49,607 nucleotides of DNA from Haloarcula amylolytica JCM 13557. GTDB lineage: Archaea > Halobacteriota > Halobacteria > Halobacteriales > Haloarculaceae. The stretch lies in the NCBI RefSeq assembly GCF_000336615.1, contig NZ_AOLW01000024.1:22836-72442 (forward strand), written 5' to 3'. Shown here piece after piece: positions 7,577 through 15,872 of the stretch (its first letter is position 1; every line of letters begins with the position of its first letter). The position numbers and the translations under genes were made by a program. The notes under the pieces are model-generated. The model saw only the letters and a program-made list of their open reading frames with translations. It made no database searches and was not told the origin of the DNA.

Positions 7577-8884
7577 CTACCAGGTCAACCCTTCGTAGGT
7601 GATGCCCTCGCGCCGCTCGATGATGCGTCGGCCGTCGACGACGACAGGGTCAGCCATCTCGTCGAATTCAGTATCAAGCGCGGCGAACTCATCCCAGTCT
7701 GTGACGACGACAGCGCCTGACGCACCCGCAAGGGCGGCCGCCGCCGAGTCGGCGTACTCGATGTCGGGATAGCGCTCGCGCATGTTCTCGGTGGCAACGG
7801 GGTCGTAGGCGACGATTTCCGCGCCACGTTCTTTGAGTCCCTCGATGACCGGAACCGCGCGCGTGTTCCGGATGTCGTCCGTTCCGGGTTTGAACGCCAG
7901 GCCGAGAACGGCGATGCGTTTGCCGGACACGTCGACGTGGTCGTCAAGTAGGGAGAGGAGGCGCTCGGGCTGGGCGTCGTTCAGTTCCACGGCCGCCGAA
8001 AGGACGGCGGGGTCGTAGCCCTGTTCCCGCGCAGCGGCGATGATGGCATCCGTGTCCTTCGGGAAGCAACTGCCGCCCCAGCCGACGCCGCTCCGGAGGA
8101 ACTGCTCGCCGATGCGGTCGTCGAGTCCGATGGCATCGGCGACCTCGTAGGCGTCGACGCCGAACTCCTTGCAGATGTTCCCGATGTCGTTGATGAGGCT
8201 GACTTTCGTCGCCAGAAACGTGTTGTTGGCGTACTTTATCATCTCGGCCTCGGCGATACCGGTCTCGACGACCGGCACGTCGCCGTCAGCGGCCTCACGC
8301 AGTGGTGCGTAGAGGTCATGGAGAAGGTCCGTCGCGCGGTCGTCGTCCGTCCCGAAGACGAGTTTGTCGGGGTTCAGGAAGTCCGCGACGGCCGTCCCCT
8401 CGCGCTGGAACTCGGGATTGGACGCGACGAGGAAGTCCGTCCCGCGTTCGAGACCGGCGTCGGCGATACGGGGGGCGAGCCGGTCCTCGGTCGTGTTTGG
8501 GACGACAGTCGACTTCGTGACGACGAGGTGTGGATCCGTTGCCGCGTTCTCGGCGCCGGCCAGCGCCTCGCCGACGGATGCCGCACCGGCTTCCATGAAC
8601 TGGAGGTCGATGCTCCCGTCGTCGTTCGAGGGCGTCGGGAGCGCCAGCATCGTCAGTTCAGTATCGAGGATCTCGTCGTAGTCGGTACTTGCCCGAAGTC
8701 GACCGCCGCCGTGTTCGGCGACGAGTTCGTCGAGGCCAGGTTCGTGTATCGGCGGCCGGCCGTCGTTGACCGTGTCGACGATGTCCTCGTCGATGTCTAT
8801 CGTTACCACTTCGTGTCCGAGATCCGCAAGACACGCCGCGACCGTCGTCCCGACGTATCCGCTCCCGACAATACTGACGTTCAT
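7577..8884 (-). CDS. UDP-glucose 6-dehydrogenase (AglM-like)
   Basis: A 435-residue cytoplasmic enzyme that oxidises UDP-glucose twice to UDP-glucuronate with NAD+. The N-terminal Rossmann motif is [10 protein letters not shown] (7-16), followed by HEVVTIDID. The middle domain has [21 protein letters not shown]. The nucleophilic cysteine is C273 in [10 protein letters not shown], and a C-terminal Rossmann-like domain ([16 protein letters not shown]) binds the UDP-sugar. Length matches the family. The same family in Haloferax is AglM, which supplies glucuronate for the S-layer N-glycan. It is divergent from the nucleotidyltransferase gene at 8973, which could supply its substrate, and both read from one AT-rich promoter region. 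A UDP-N-acetylmannosamine dehydrogenase is the main alternative. Confidence 0.93.
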   Translation of the reverse strand: MNVSIVGSGYVGTTVAACLADLGHEVVTIDIDEDIVDTVNDGRPPIHEPGLDELVAEHGGGRLRASTDYDEILDTELTMLALPTPSNDDGSIDLQFMEAGAASVGEALAGAENAATDPHLVVTKSTVVPNTTEDRLAPRIADAGLERGTDFLVASNPEFQREGTAVADFLNPDKLVFGTDDDRATDLLHDLYAPLREAADGDVPVVETGIAEAEMIKYANNTFLATKVSLINDIGNICKEFGVDAYEVADAIGLDDRIGEQFLRSGVGWGGSCFPKDTDAIIAAAREQGYDPAVLSAAVELNDAQPERLLSLLDDHVDVSGKRIAVLGLAFKPGTDDIRNTRAVPVIEGLKERGAEIVAYDPVATENMRERYPDIEYADSAAAALAGASGAVVVTDWDEFAALDTEFDEMADPVVVDGRRIIERREGITYEGLTW

Positions 8885-8910
8885 CGGGCGGCAGTAGTCG
8901 AGGGGCGGAT

Positions 8911-8951
8911 ATTATAATTCGGATCTTATAATTCGACAAGAGTTTTATCGG
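8911..8951. promoter_or_regulatory. Divergent AT-rich promoter with repeated TTATAATTCG
   Basis: TTATAATTCG occurs twice, at 8912-8921 and 8926-8935, with a 14-bp period. Each copy contains the symmetrical TTATAA. The first lies about 28-35 bp from the UDP-glucose dehydrogenase ATG (8884) and can serve as its TATA box on the minus strand. GTTTTATC at 8942-8949 is about 27 bp before the nucleotidyltransferase ATG (8973). Both genes therefore appear nearly leaderless, and the shared region is well placed for joint control. Confidence 0.6.
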
Positions 8952-8972
8952 ACGGCCAACGAATTGAGATAT

Positions 8973-9728
8973 ATGAAAGCTGTCGTACTCGCCGCTGGTG
9001 AGGGGACCCGTCTCCGCCCGCTGACCGAAGACAAGCCGAAGGGAATGGTAGAGGTCGCGGGGAAACCGATTCTGACCCACTGCTTCGAGCAGTTGATCGA
9101 ACTAGGCGCTGACGAACTGCTGGTAGTTGTCGGCTACAAGAAGCAGGCCATCATTAATCACTACGAGGACGAGTTCGAAGGCGTCCCGATCACCTACACC
9201 CACCAGCGCGAGCAGAACGGCCTCGCACACGCGCTTCTGACCGTCGAGGAGCACGTCGACGACGACTTCATGCTGATGCTCGGCGACAACATCTTCGAAG
9301 CGAACCTCCGAGATGTCGTCAACCGTCAGGCGGAGGAACGTGCCGACGCCGCTTTCCTCGTTGAGGAAGTCCCATGGGATGAGGCCGGGCGGTACGGTGT
9401 CTGTGACACCAACAAGTACGGCGAGATCACCGAAGTCGTCGAAAAACCGGAGGAGCCGCCGTCGAACCTAGTGATGACCGGGTTCTATACGTTCACGCCG
9501 GCCATCTTCCACGCCTGCCATCTGGTACAGCCCTCCAACCGCGGCGAGTACGAGATCAGTGACGCGATTGACCTCCTGTTGCACTCCGGGCGGACGATCG
9601 ACGCGATCCGCATGGACGGCTGGCGGAACGATATCGGCTATCCAGCTGACCGCGATCAGGCCGAGGAACGGCTACAGGGCGAGATTGACCCGGAAATGGC
9701 TGCCGAGAATATCGCTGCAAGCGAGTGA
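8973..9728 (+). CDS. Sugar-1-phosphate nucleotidyltransferase (AglF/RmlA type)
   Basis: A 251-residue enzyme that joins a sugar-1-phosphate to a nucleoside triphosphate, probably glucose-1-phosphate plus UTP or dTTP. The signature VVLAAGEGTRLRPLT at residues 4-18 is followed by DKPKGMVEVAGKPIL, with the lysine that contacts phosphates. LGDNIF near residue 107 holds the metal-binding Asp. VVEKPEEPPSN and GWRNDIGYP complete the family pattern. It lacks the C-terminal left-handed beta-helix found in the GlmU-like gene at 13497. I chose the ATG at 8973 because of the TATA-like box 27 bp upstream; a TTG at 8964 would add three residues. Haloferax AglF has the same architecture. The sugar is not certain. 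Confidence 0.88.
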   Translation: MKAVVLAAGEGTRLRPLTEDKPKGMVEVAGKPILTHCFEQLIELGADELLVVVGYKKQAIINHYEDEFEGVPITYTHQREQNGLAHALLTVEEHVDDDFMLMLGDNIFEANLRDVVNRQAEERADAAFLVEEVPWDEAGRYGVCDTNKYGEITEVVEKPEEPPSNLVMTGFYTFTPAIFHACHLVQPSNRGEYEISDAIDLLLHSGRTIDAIRMDGWRNDIGYPADRDQAEERLQGEIDPEMAAENIAASE

Positions 9729-9977
9729 GGGGCCACACAGGATAGCCTGGTCAGTAACCAGTGAGGACCACACAGTCACGTAGTTGGATCGACGTTGTGA
9801 TAGCCGATACGACTGCGCTGGTACGTTCGTCGTGGGTGCGTCAGTACGCAAACAGCTCTCGTGCAAGACTGGCTCTCAGTAGCACACCGTCTATTCAGGG
9901 CGGTTTGACTACAGTAGCTTCAGTATTTGAGTCCCGGGACGCAGGACTTATCCCGGAACTCGGCAATCACACTGATA
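9729..9977. other. Intergenic region with weak open frame
   Basis: One plus-strand frame stays open from about 9799 to 9985, but it has no good start and no recognised motif, and it would end inside the next gene. A TATA-like CTTATCC at 9947-9953 lies about 27 bp before the sugar transferase ATG at 9978 and is the most useful signal here. Confidence 0.4.
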
Positions 9978-11393
9978 ATGGATAGTGGCTGGCGGTACCG
10001 GGTCGCAAGTGTAGCCGGCGTCGTCGTGCTGACAGCAGCCGCCGTCGCACTTGTTAACAACGCTACCATCCAGTCGATAGCGACAACCATCCCGGTGTTC
10101 AATCGGCTACCGACTGACCCCCCAACTGGGTCGGAGTTCACGTTTGAACTGTTGGTCACAATCGCAGTCGTCGTTAGTGTGTTCCTCCCACTGTACAAAC
10201 CCCGCCCGCGAAGAATTCTCGACGCTATAGCACTGGCCCAGAAGCGGGTGCTCGTAGCAGTTCTTGTTCTGGCGACAATCGGCTACTTCGACTACACGTA
10301 CCGATTGCCGCGCTTGACGGTCGTGTTAGTAACTCCCTTATTACTGGTCGCACTGCCCGCATGGTTCGTGTGGATTCGCAAGCGGCCGTCGTCGAACGGC
10401 GAACGAACCATCGTCGTTGGGGACGACCTCAAGGTGATAGAAGAAGTGGCAAGTGAAGTCGACGGGACGCTCCTGGGCTATCTCTGTCCAACGAGTGTCA
10501 TTACGACAATCGAACGGACCGAAGCCATCGCTGACGGCGGCACTAACCCGAGTGGGTTGGAACGGTTAGGTGGCCTCTCGCGAATCGAGGACGTGCTCGT
10601 CGAGTATGATATCGATACGGTCGTGCTGGCGTTTGAACATGCCGACCGGGCGGAGTTCTTCGGCGCTCTCGACGCCTGTTACGAGTACGGTGTCAACGCG
10701 AAAGTCCATCGCGACCATACAGACTCTGTGTTGACCGCCAGCGGTGGCGTCGGAACCCTGATCGACGTGGAGATCGAGCCATGGGACATACAGGACTATA
10801 TTCTCAAGCGCGCGTTCGATATCGCGTTTGCATCGGCTGGGCTGGTCGCGCTATCGCCCGTGATTGTTGGGATCATAGTCGCGATAAAGCTGGACGATGG
10901 CGGCTCAATACTGTACCAGCAAGACCGGACAGCAGTTTTCGGTGAAACCTTCTCCATCTACAAGTTCCGGTCGATGATCGAGAACGCCGAAGACGAGACC
11001 GGCGTGAAAATTAGTGACGAGGATGCGGGTGGGATCGATCCACGCGTGACATCGGTTGGCCGAGTGCTGCGACAGACGCACTTGGATGAGATACCACAGC
11101 TCTGGTCGATACTACGGGGTGATATGAGCGTCGTCGGCCCACGGCCCGAACGGCCGGAGCTGGACTCGGATATCCAGAGCGGTGTCGTTGACTGGCAGAA
11201 ACGATGGTTCGTCAAGCCAGGCCTGACCGGACCTGCCCAGGTTAATCATGTGACTGGAAAAGAGCCGAGCGAAAAGCTGCGATACGACCTCGAATACGTG
11301 CGTGACCAGTCGTTTAGCTATGATATGAAGCTTGTTTCAAGGCAGGTCTGGAGCGTTCTTATTGACCTCGTGATGGCATACAGGAATCGGTGA
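9978..11393 (+). CDS. Polyprenyl-phosphate sugar-1-phosphate transferase (WbaP/WcaJ family)
   Basis: A 471-residue membrane protein that transfers a sugar-1-phosphate from a UDP-sugar to a lipid phosphate, the first step of lipid-linked glycan assembly. N-terminal hydrophobic segments (about 9-30, 54-70, 87-104, 113-132) are followed by a cytoplasmic Rossmann-like domain (about 140-270). The C-terminal bacterial sugar-transferase domain starts at KRAFDIAFASAGLVALSP. It contains YQQDRTAVFG, FSIYKFRSMIENAED, LDEIPQLWSILRGDMSVVG and PRPERPE in canonical order. I chose the ATG at 9978 because of the TATA-like box at 9947-9953. Such enzymes often use a phosphorylated C55 or C60 polyprenol; in haloarchaea the carrier is probably dolichyl phosphate. 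With the STT3-like protein it gives both the first and last steps of a glycosylation route. Confidence 0.9.
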   Translation: MDSGWRYRVASVAGVVVLTAAAVALVNNATIQSIATTIPVFNRLPTDPPTGSEFTFELLVTIAVVVSVFLPLYKPRPRRILDAIALAQKRVLVAVLVLATIGYFDYTYRLPRLTVVLVTPLLLVALPAWFVWIRKRPSSNGERTIVVGDDLKVIEEVASEVDGTLLGYLCPTSVITTIERTEAIADGGTNPSGLERLGGLSRIEDVLVEYDIDTVVLAFEHADRAEFFGALDACYEYGVNAKVHRDHTDSVLTASGGVGTLIDVEIEPWDIQDYILKRAFDIAFASAGLVALSPVIVGIIVAIKLDDGGSILYQQDRTAVFGETFSIYKFRSMIENAEDETGVKISDEDAGGIDPRVTSVGRVLRQTHLDEIPQLWSILRGDMSVVGPRPERPELDSDIQSGVVDWQKRWFVKPGLTGPAQVNHVTGKEPSEKLRYDLEYVRDQSFSYDMKLVSRQVWSVLIDLVMAYRNR

Positions 11394-11600
11394 GAACTGG
11401 CAGGCCATTGTACGACCCACTTGCTCCAGTATCGGCCGGAGTACACCGTTCGTAGTGAACTCACGTATCTCGGAAAAACGCTCCAGCAGATGGTATCGCG
11501 GCACAAACCCTGGGAAGCATACGAGTTATACACTCTATGCTCGGTGCTGTCACATCTTGAGTTGCGAGACCCTAGAGAAATTCTGCCCCCACCTCTGTAG
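11394..11600 (+). pseudogene. Possible 3' remnant of a gene of unknown family
   Basis: Directly after the sugar transferase stop, and in the same frame, 68 codons stay open to a TAG at 11598-11600. The translation has a protein-like, Leu- and charge-rich helical character (SELTYLGKTLQQMVSRHKPW, then EAYELYTLCSVLSHLELRDP). There is no start codon or promoter for it. It may be the tail of a deleted gene or of a once longer fused protein. I do not recognise the family. The rest of the stretch to 11706 holds nothing I can name. Confidence 0.3.
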
Positions 11601-11706
11601 CCTGCTCTGGAAAAGCGAGCCGCTCCGGTTCAACAACAGCTAAATTAGTGGCAACCCCGTTCCGATAGAGCTCCCAGAGAGCCGCAAATAGCCAGCTACG
11701 CGCTGC

Positions 11707-13497
11707 TCACTCGACTGTCACGCTTTTCGCCAGGTTTCGCGGCTTGTCGATGTTCCGCCCCAGCAACGCGGCCGTGTGATACGACACCAGTTGCAGATGC
11801 GTGTTCGCCAGCACCGCAGCGGCTCGCGGATGGGTTTCCGGAATCTGGAGCACATGGTCGGCGTACCGTTCAACGTCGCTCTGTCCGTCCGTAATCGCGA
11901 CCACCGGCGCGTCCCGTGCTTCGACCTCTTTGACGTTCCCGATCGTCTTGCGGGTGCGCTCGTCGTCACCAGTCACGATAGCGAACACGGGCGTGTTCTC
12001 GGTCACCAGCGCCAACGGGCCGTGTTTCAGCTCACCCGCAGCGAAGCCCTCGGCGTGCTTGTACGTAATCTCCTTCATTTTCAGCGCGCCTTCGAGCGCC
12101 ACGGGATTCTGATACCCGCGGCCGATGAAGAAGTAGGCGTTGGCGTCTTGATACAACTCAGCGACCTCCTGAGCGGCAGATTCGTCGAGAACCTCCTGAA
12201 CGTGACCGGGGAGGTCACGGAGTGCGCTGATGACCTGCCGGGCGTCGCCGGTTGTGGACGTTCCGAGTGCGAGCAGGTTCAGCGCGGCCAGTTGTGAGGC
12301 GAAAGTCTTGGTCGCGGCGACGCCGATTTCCGGCCCAGCACGGATGTACAGCGCGTGATCGCACTCGCGGGCCGCGGTAGAGCCGACGACGTTGGTCACA
12401 GCCAGCGTTCGCGCGCCGCGGCGGCGAGCCGCCCGAAGTGCCGATAGCGTGTCCGCAGTCTCGCCGCTCTGTGTGACGCCGACGACGAGCGCGTCACCGA
12501 TGGGTGGCGTGGCAGTGGCGTACTCGCTTGCGAGGAACGCCTGGGCGGGGATACCGGCTTCGCGGAACAGTTGCGCGCCATGCAGGGCGGCGTGGTAGGA
12601 GGTCCCGCAGGCGACGAACTGGACGCCGGTCGGGGAGAGATCTCCGAGGTCGCCGATGTCGACCGTCCCGGCGAGTTCGTCGACGCGGCCGCGGAGACAC
12701 TGCCGGAGCGCACGAGGTTGCTCGTGAATCTCTTTGAGCATGAAATGGTCGTAGCCGCTCTTGCCGGTCTCTTCGGGGTCCCACTGGATAGTGTCGATGT
12801 CTTTCTCGACGACATTGCCGTCGGTGTCAGTCACAGCCCACCCATCACCGTTGAGTCGGGCGAACTCGCCGTCAGCGAGATAGACGACCTTGTCGGTGAA
12901 GTCCCGGAAGGCGGGTACGTCACTGGCCAGATAAGTCGCATCGTCGTCGATGCCTAACACGAGCGGCGAATCGTTCCGCGCAGCGAACACCGAGTCACAG
13001 CCGGCGATGACGACGGCGACGGCGTAGCTGCCTTCAAGTCGGCTGACCGTCTCTCTGACAGCGTCTTCGGGGTCGGCTCCGGCGTCCAGCGCGTCCTCGA
13101 TGAGATGGGGGACGACCTCCGTATCGGTGTCAGATGTGAAGGTGTGGCCGGCGCTCACGAGTTCGTCTCTCAGGGACTGGTAGTTCTCGATGATACCGTT
13201 GTGGACGACCGCGACCTCACCGGTGCAGTCCTGATGGGGGTGGGCGTTCTCGTCGGTCGGCGGGCCGTGCGTGCTCCAGCGGGTGTGGCCGATGCCGACC
13301 GAGCCCGAGAGCGTCCGTTCCGACAGCGCGTCGCGCAAGTCGGCGATTTTGCCGGAGTGTTTGCACAGGTCGATGTGGCTGTTCGCCAGTGCGACGCCGG
13401 CGGAATCGTACCCGCGGTACTCCAGTTTCGAGAGGCCGTGGACGAGCGTGTCGAGCGTCTCGTCGCCGCGGCCGACACAGCCGATGATACCACACAT
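11707..13497 (-). CDS. glmS: Glutamine--fructose-6-phosphate aminotransferase (isomerising)
   Basis: A 596-residue cytoplasmic enzyme that makes glucosamine-6-phosphate from fructose-6-phosphate and glutamine, the entry to amino-sugar nucleotides. After Met removal, Cys becomes the N-terminal nucleophile (MCGIIGCVG). The glutaminase domain shows LEYRGYDSAG, HTRWSTHG and DENAHPH. Two SIS sugar-isomerase domains follow, with ACGTSYHAA, TQSGETADT and AATKTFASQL, then FIGRGYQNPVALEGALKMKE and LKHGPLALV. The C-terminus NLAKSVTVE is the usual one. Full length. Its start overlaps the stop of the upstream GlmU-like gene by 1 bp, so the two form a coupled pair making UDP-N-acetylglucosamine precursors. 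Confidence 0.96.
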   Translation of the reverse strand: MCGIIGCVGRGDETLDTLVHGLSKLEYRGYDSAGVALANSHIDLCKHSGKIADLRDALSERTLSGSVGIGHTRWSTHGPPTDENAHPHQDCTGEVAVVHNGIIENYQSLRDELVSAGHTFTSDTDTEVVPHLIEDALDAGADPEDAVRETVSRLEGSYAVAVVIAGCDSVFAARNDSPLVLGIDDDATYLASDVPAFRDFTDKVVYLADGEFARLNGDGWAVTDTDGNVVEKDIDTIQWDPEETGKSGYDHFMLKEIHEQPRALRQCLRGRVDELAGTVDIGDLGDLSPTGVQFVACGTSYHAALHGAQLFREAGIPAQAFLASEYATATPPIGDALVVGVTQSGETADTLSALRAARRRGARTLAVTNVVGSTAARECDHALYIRAGPEIGVAATKTFASQLAALNLLALGTSTTGDARQVISALRDLPGHVQEVLDESAAQEVAELYQDANAYFFIGRGYQNPVALEGALKMKEITYKHAEGFAAGELKHGPLALVTENTPVFAIVTGDDERTRKTIGNVKEVEARDAPVVAITDGQSDVERYADHVLQIPETHPRAAAVLANTHLQLVSYHTAALLGRNIDKPRNLAKSVTVE

Positions 13498-14687
13498 CAG
13501 CGGACCACCTCCGCGCCCTCGCGGACGGTTCCATCGACTGTCACGCCAGTGGCGAGCCGAGCGTTGGGGCCCACGAGCGATCCGGAGACGAAGCTCACGT
13601 CACCGAGTGCAACAGCACGGTCGGCGATAACGGCACCGAGCCGCTGGTCCTCGAACACTTCCGTGCCGACCTGGACATCGGCCGGGCCGCCGGGGACGAC
13701 CGTATTGACACCCAGGTTCACGTCCTGACCGGTGACAGTATCGACGAGGGTCGAACTCGGGTCGACACGCGTATCGGCGTCGAGGACGGTGTGCTGGACG
13801 ACGCTGTTGGCCCCGATAGTGGTGTTACGGCCAAGCGCGACGTTCGGACCGATGACAGCGTCCGGTCCGACCTCGCAGTCCGGGCCAATGACGACCGGCG
13901 ACTGGAGGGTCGCCTCGTCGTGGACGCGTGCGGAGTTGTCGACCCATACCTGCTCGTCGCGGGCCGATTCGACGACCCGACCCCGGGCCAGTACCTCGCG
14001 CGCGACGGTCAACAGGTCCCACGGGTATGTCGCGTCGACCCACATGCCGTCGACCTCGACTGCCTGAATGCGGTCAGATTCGAGCAGGAGTTCGATAGTG
14101 TCGGTCAGTGCCAGCTCGCCGGCGTGCCGCGTCGTTTCGTCGATAGCCTCGAAGATGTCGCCGTCGAAGGCGTACACGCCGCCGTTGATGAGCCTGAACT
14201 CGTCGTGTTGGGGCTTTTCGACGATGTCGACAATATCGCCGTCCTGTACCTCGACGGCACCGTACCGACTGGTGTCTTGTCGTTCGATGACAGCGATGCT
14301 TGTGTGCCCAGTCTCCGCGTAGGAGGTATCTACCGACTCGATAGTGGCCGCGTCGACGAGACGATCACCGTTCATCACCAGAACCGGGCCGTCGACGACG
14401 CTCCGCGCCTGGAGGAGCGCGTGCCCGCTACCGAGCTGTTTCGTCTGGCTCACGTAGGAAATAGGAATACCACGGTACGTCGGCCCGAAGTGGTCCTGAA
14501 CGCGGTCGCGCTTGTAGCCGACGACGGCGACCAGCTTCTCGATGCCTGCCTCGACTAGTGCGTCGAAGACGTGTTCGAGGATCGGACGGTTCGCGGCCGG
14601 AAGCATTGGTTTTGGCCGGTTTCGCGTCAACGGCCGGAGGCGAGTCCCTTCACCCGCAGCGAGGACCACAGCCGTATCGATGTGCAT
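13497..14687 (-). CDS. glmU: Bifunctional sugar-1-phosphate nucleotidylyl-/acetyltransferase (archaeal GlmU-like)
   Basis: A 396-residue enzyme with an N-terminal nucleotidyltransferase domain and a C-terminal left-handed beta-helix. The first domain shows VVLAAGEGTRLRPLT, RNRPKPMLP, VMNGDRLVD with a metal-binding Asp, and VEKPQ. The second (about 245-396) has hexapeptide repeats such as PVVIGPDCEVGPDAVIGPNV and is the acetyltransferase part. Length and layout match archaeal enzymes that acetylate glucosamine-1-phosphate and then uridylylate it. It is cotranscribed with glmS, whose start overlaps its stop, and glmS makes glucosamine-6-phosphate; a phosphoglucosamine mutase must be elsewhere. 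The start at 14687 places MHIDTAVVLAAG in the expected position. Confidence 0.88.
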   Translation of the reverse strand: MHIDTAVVLAAGEGTRLRPLTRNRPKPMLPAANRPILEHVFDALVEAGIEKLVAVVGYKRDRVQDHFGPTYRGIPISYVSQTKQLGSGHALLQARSVVDGPVLVMNGDRLVDAATIESVDTSYAETGHTSIAVIERQDTSRYGAVEVQDGDIVDIVEKPQHDEFRLINGGVYAFDGDIFEAIDETTRHAGELALTDTIELLLESDRIQAVEVDGMWVDATYPWDLLTVAREVLARGRVVESARDEQVWVDNSARVHDEATLQSPVVIGPDCEVGPDAVIGPNVALGRNTTIGANSVVQHTVLDADTRVDPSSTLVDTVTGQDVNLGVNTVVPGGPADVQVGTEVFEDQRLGAVIADRAVALGDVSFVSGSLVGPNARLATGVTVDGTVREGAEVVR

Positions 14688-14846
14688 ACCTGTTGCAGAC
14701 GGAGGAGGGGCTTCAATATGGCGGCCTTACCGAGATTGGTCGGCGTCTACTCGCCACGCATGTCCAGTTTGTGGCGTCGAAACCGAACGGGAGGGAGCGT
14801 CCGAGACAGTCGGTCCTCGCGACGCTTCACTGGTTCCGGGTACGGA
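14688..14846. other. Intergenic region between glmU-like and cheF
   Basis: This 159-bp stretch lies upstream of the GlmU-like gene and downstream of cheF, both on the minus strand. It must hold the glmU-glmS promoter. I see no convincing TATA box, RNA gene or conserved open frame. Confidence 0.35.
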
Positions 14847-15707
14847 CTACTGCTCGCCCATCCGCTCGCCGGCGACCCGACGGCCCTTCGTCGTCAGATT
14901 CACTTCCGTCCGCTCCCGGAGCACGCTTATCACGTCGAGTTCGATCAGTCGGTCGAAGATTTCCTCGGTTTTCTCAACGTCAATGCCGACGAAGTTGGGA
15001 ATGTCGAACGGCGACACGCCGGAGTGTAGCGCCATGATTACCCGCTTCTCAGTCGAGCTCAGGTCCAGATCGGCCTGGTTCTGTTCGGCGCTCTCTTCGA
15101 GCATCGTCCGGAGGACGGTTGCGTGGAACTCCTCGCCCGCGAGATGTGTTTCGACGCTGATGTCGTCCTCGCTGTGCTCGACCTGAATGACCGTCCGTTC
15201 CTCGCCGCTGACCTGCTTCTCTTCGACATCGAGGTCACCGATGTCGGCGCGGTCGATGACAACGGCTTGCCCGTCAGCCATCGCGAGTTTCAGCGCCTCG
15301 TCGGTCACTTTGAGGCGCCCCTTCGTCCACTCGGCGGACTGGACGACGCCGCCTTTCAGTGCAGGGTGTTGAACCAGCACGATTGCGCCGTCAAGACTCG
15401 CCCGGTAGAAGTCGGTCTCGAACGTCCTGTGGTCCGATGCCGACACGAGGATAACGTCCTCGCCGACGTAGAGCGCGACGTAGTCGGAGACGCCGGCGCT
15501 CTGCTGGTTCACGTCGAACCGGTCGGCGATACGGTCGATGTCGGTCAGTGAAATCTGTCGCTTGTCGTCACCCAGCAGGGCGACCCGCTCGGTGGTAAGG
15601 ATAATGCGACAGTTTCGCCACTCGGCGTCGGTGAGGCGCTGGCCCTGTGAGACCGCCTGAAGGAACTGCCCCTTCGTATCGGCGATCTTCTTTTCGGTGT
15701 CGCTCAT
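14847..15707 (-). CDS. cheF: CheF chemotaxis protein (DUF439 family), first copy
   Basis: A 286-residue cytoplasmic protein of the archaeal CheF family, which in Halobacterium links the bacterial-type Che proteins (CheY, CheD, CheC) to the archaellum motor switch. The family pattern is clear: an N-terminal DTKGQFLQAV, then DAEWRNCRIILTTERVALLG, a beta-rich middle, GGVVQSAEWTKGRLKVTDE, and a C-terminal winged-helix-like part (LSSTEKRVIMALHSGVSPFD, then VEKTEEIFDRLIELDVI). I chose MSDTEKK at 15707; the frame continues upstream to 15869 across the divergent acs promoter and that part looks non-coding. A second CheF at 25348 has the same layout. No archaellum or che genes are nearby. Paralogues may tune different inputs, which is inference. 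Confidence 0.88.
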   Translation of the reverse strand: MSDTEKKIADTKGQFLQAVSQGQRLTDAEWRNCRIILTTERVALLGDDKRQISLTDIDRIADRFDVNQQSAGVSDYVALYVGEDVILVSASDHRTFETDFYRASLDGAIVLVQHPALKGGVVQSAEWTKGRLKVTDEALKLAMADGQAVVIDRADIGDLDVEEKQVSGEERTVIQVEHSEDDISVETHLAGEEFHATVLRTMLEESAEQNQADLDLSSTEKRVIMALHSGVSPFDIPNFVGIDVEKTEEIFDRLIELDVISVLRERTEVNLTTKGRRVAGERMGEQ

Positions 15708-15837
15708 ACCCCGTACCGGCCTCTCGTACACTCGTTGACCGCAGGACTCAATATAAGTTCCGTCGCCAGTGTCGAAAGTGAGAACGGCCGACTGCACTGG
15801 TGAGCCACTCACAGCGGAATCGTGCACAATTAGATAG

Positions 15838-15846
15838 GATATTTTT
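15838..15846 (+). promoter_or_regulatory. TATA-like box for the first acs
   Basis: GATATTTTTT around 15838-15847 lies 27-35 bp before the ATG at 15873. This is the expected archaeal core promoter position for a leaderless or nearly leaderless transcript. The same intergenic stretch also serves the divergent cheF gene. Confidence 0.45.
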
Positions 15847-15872
15847 TGAGTACGGCGGTGTACTGTCAACTG

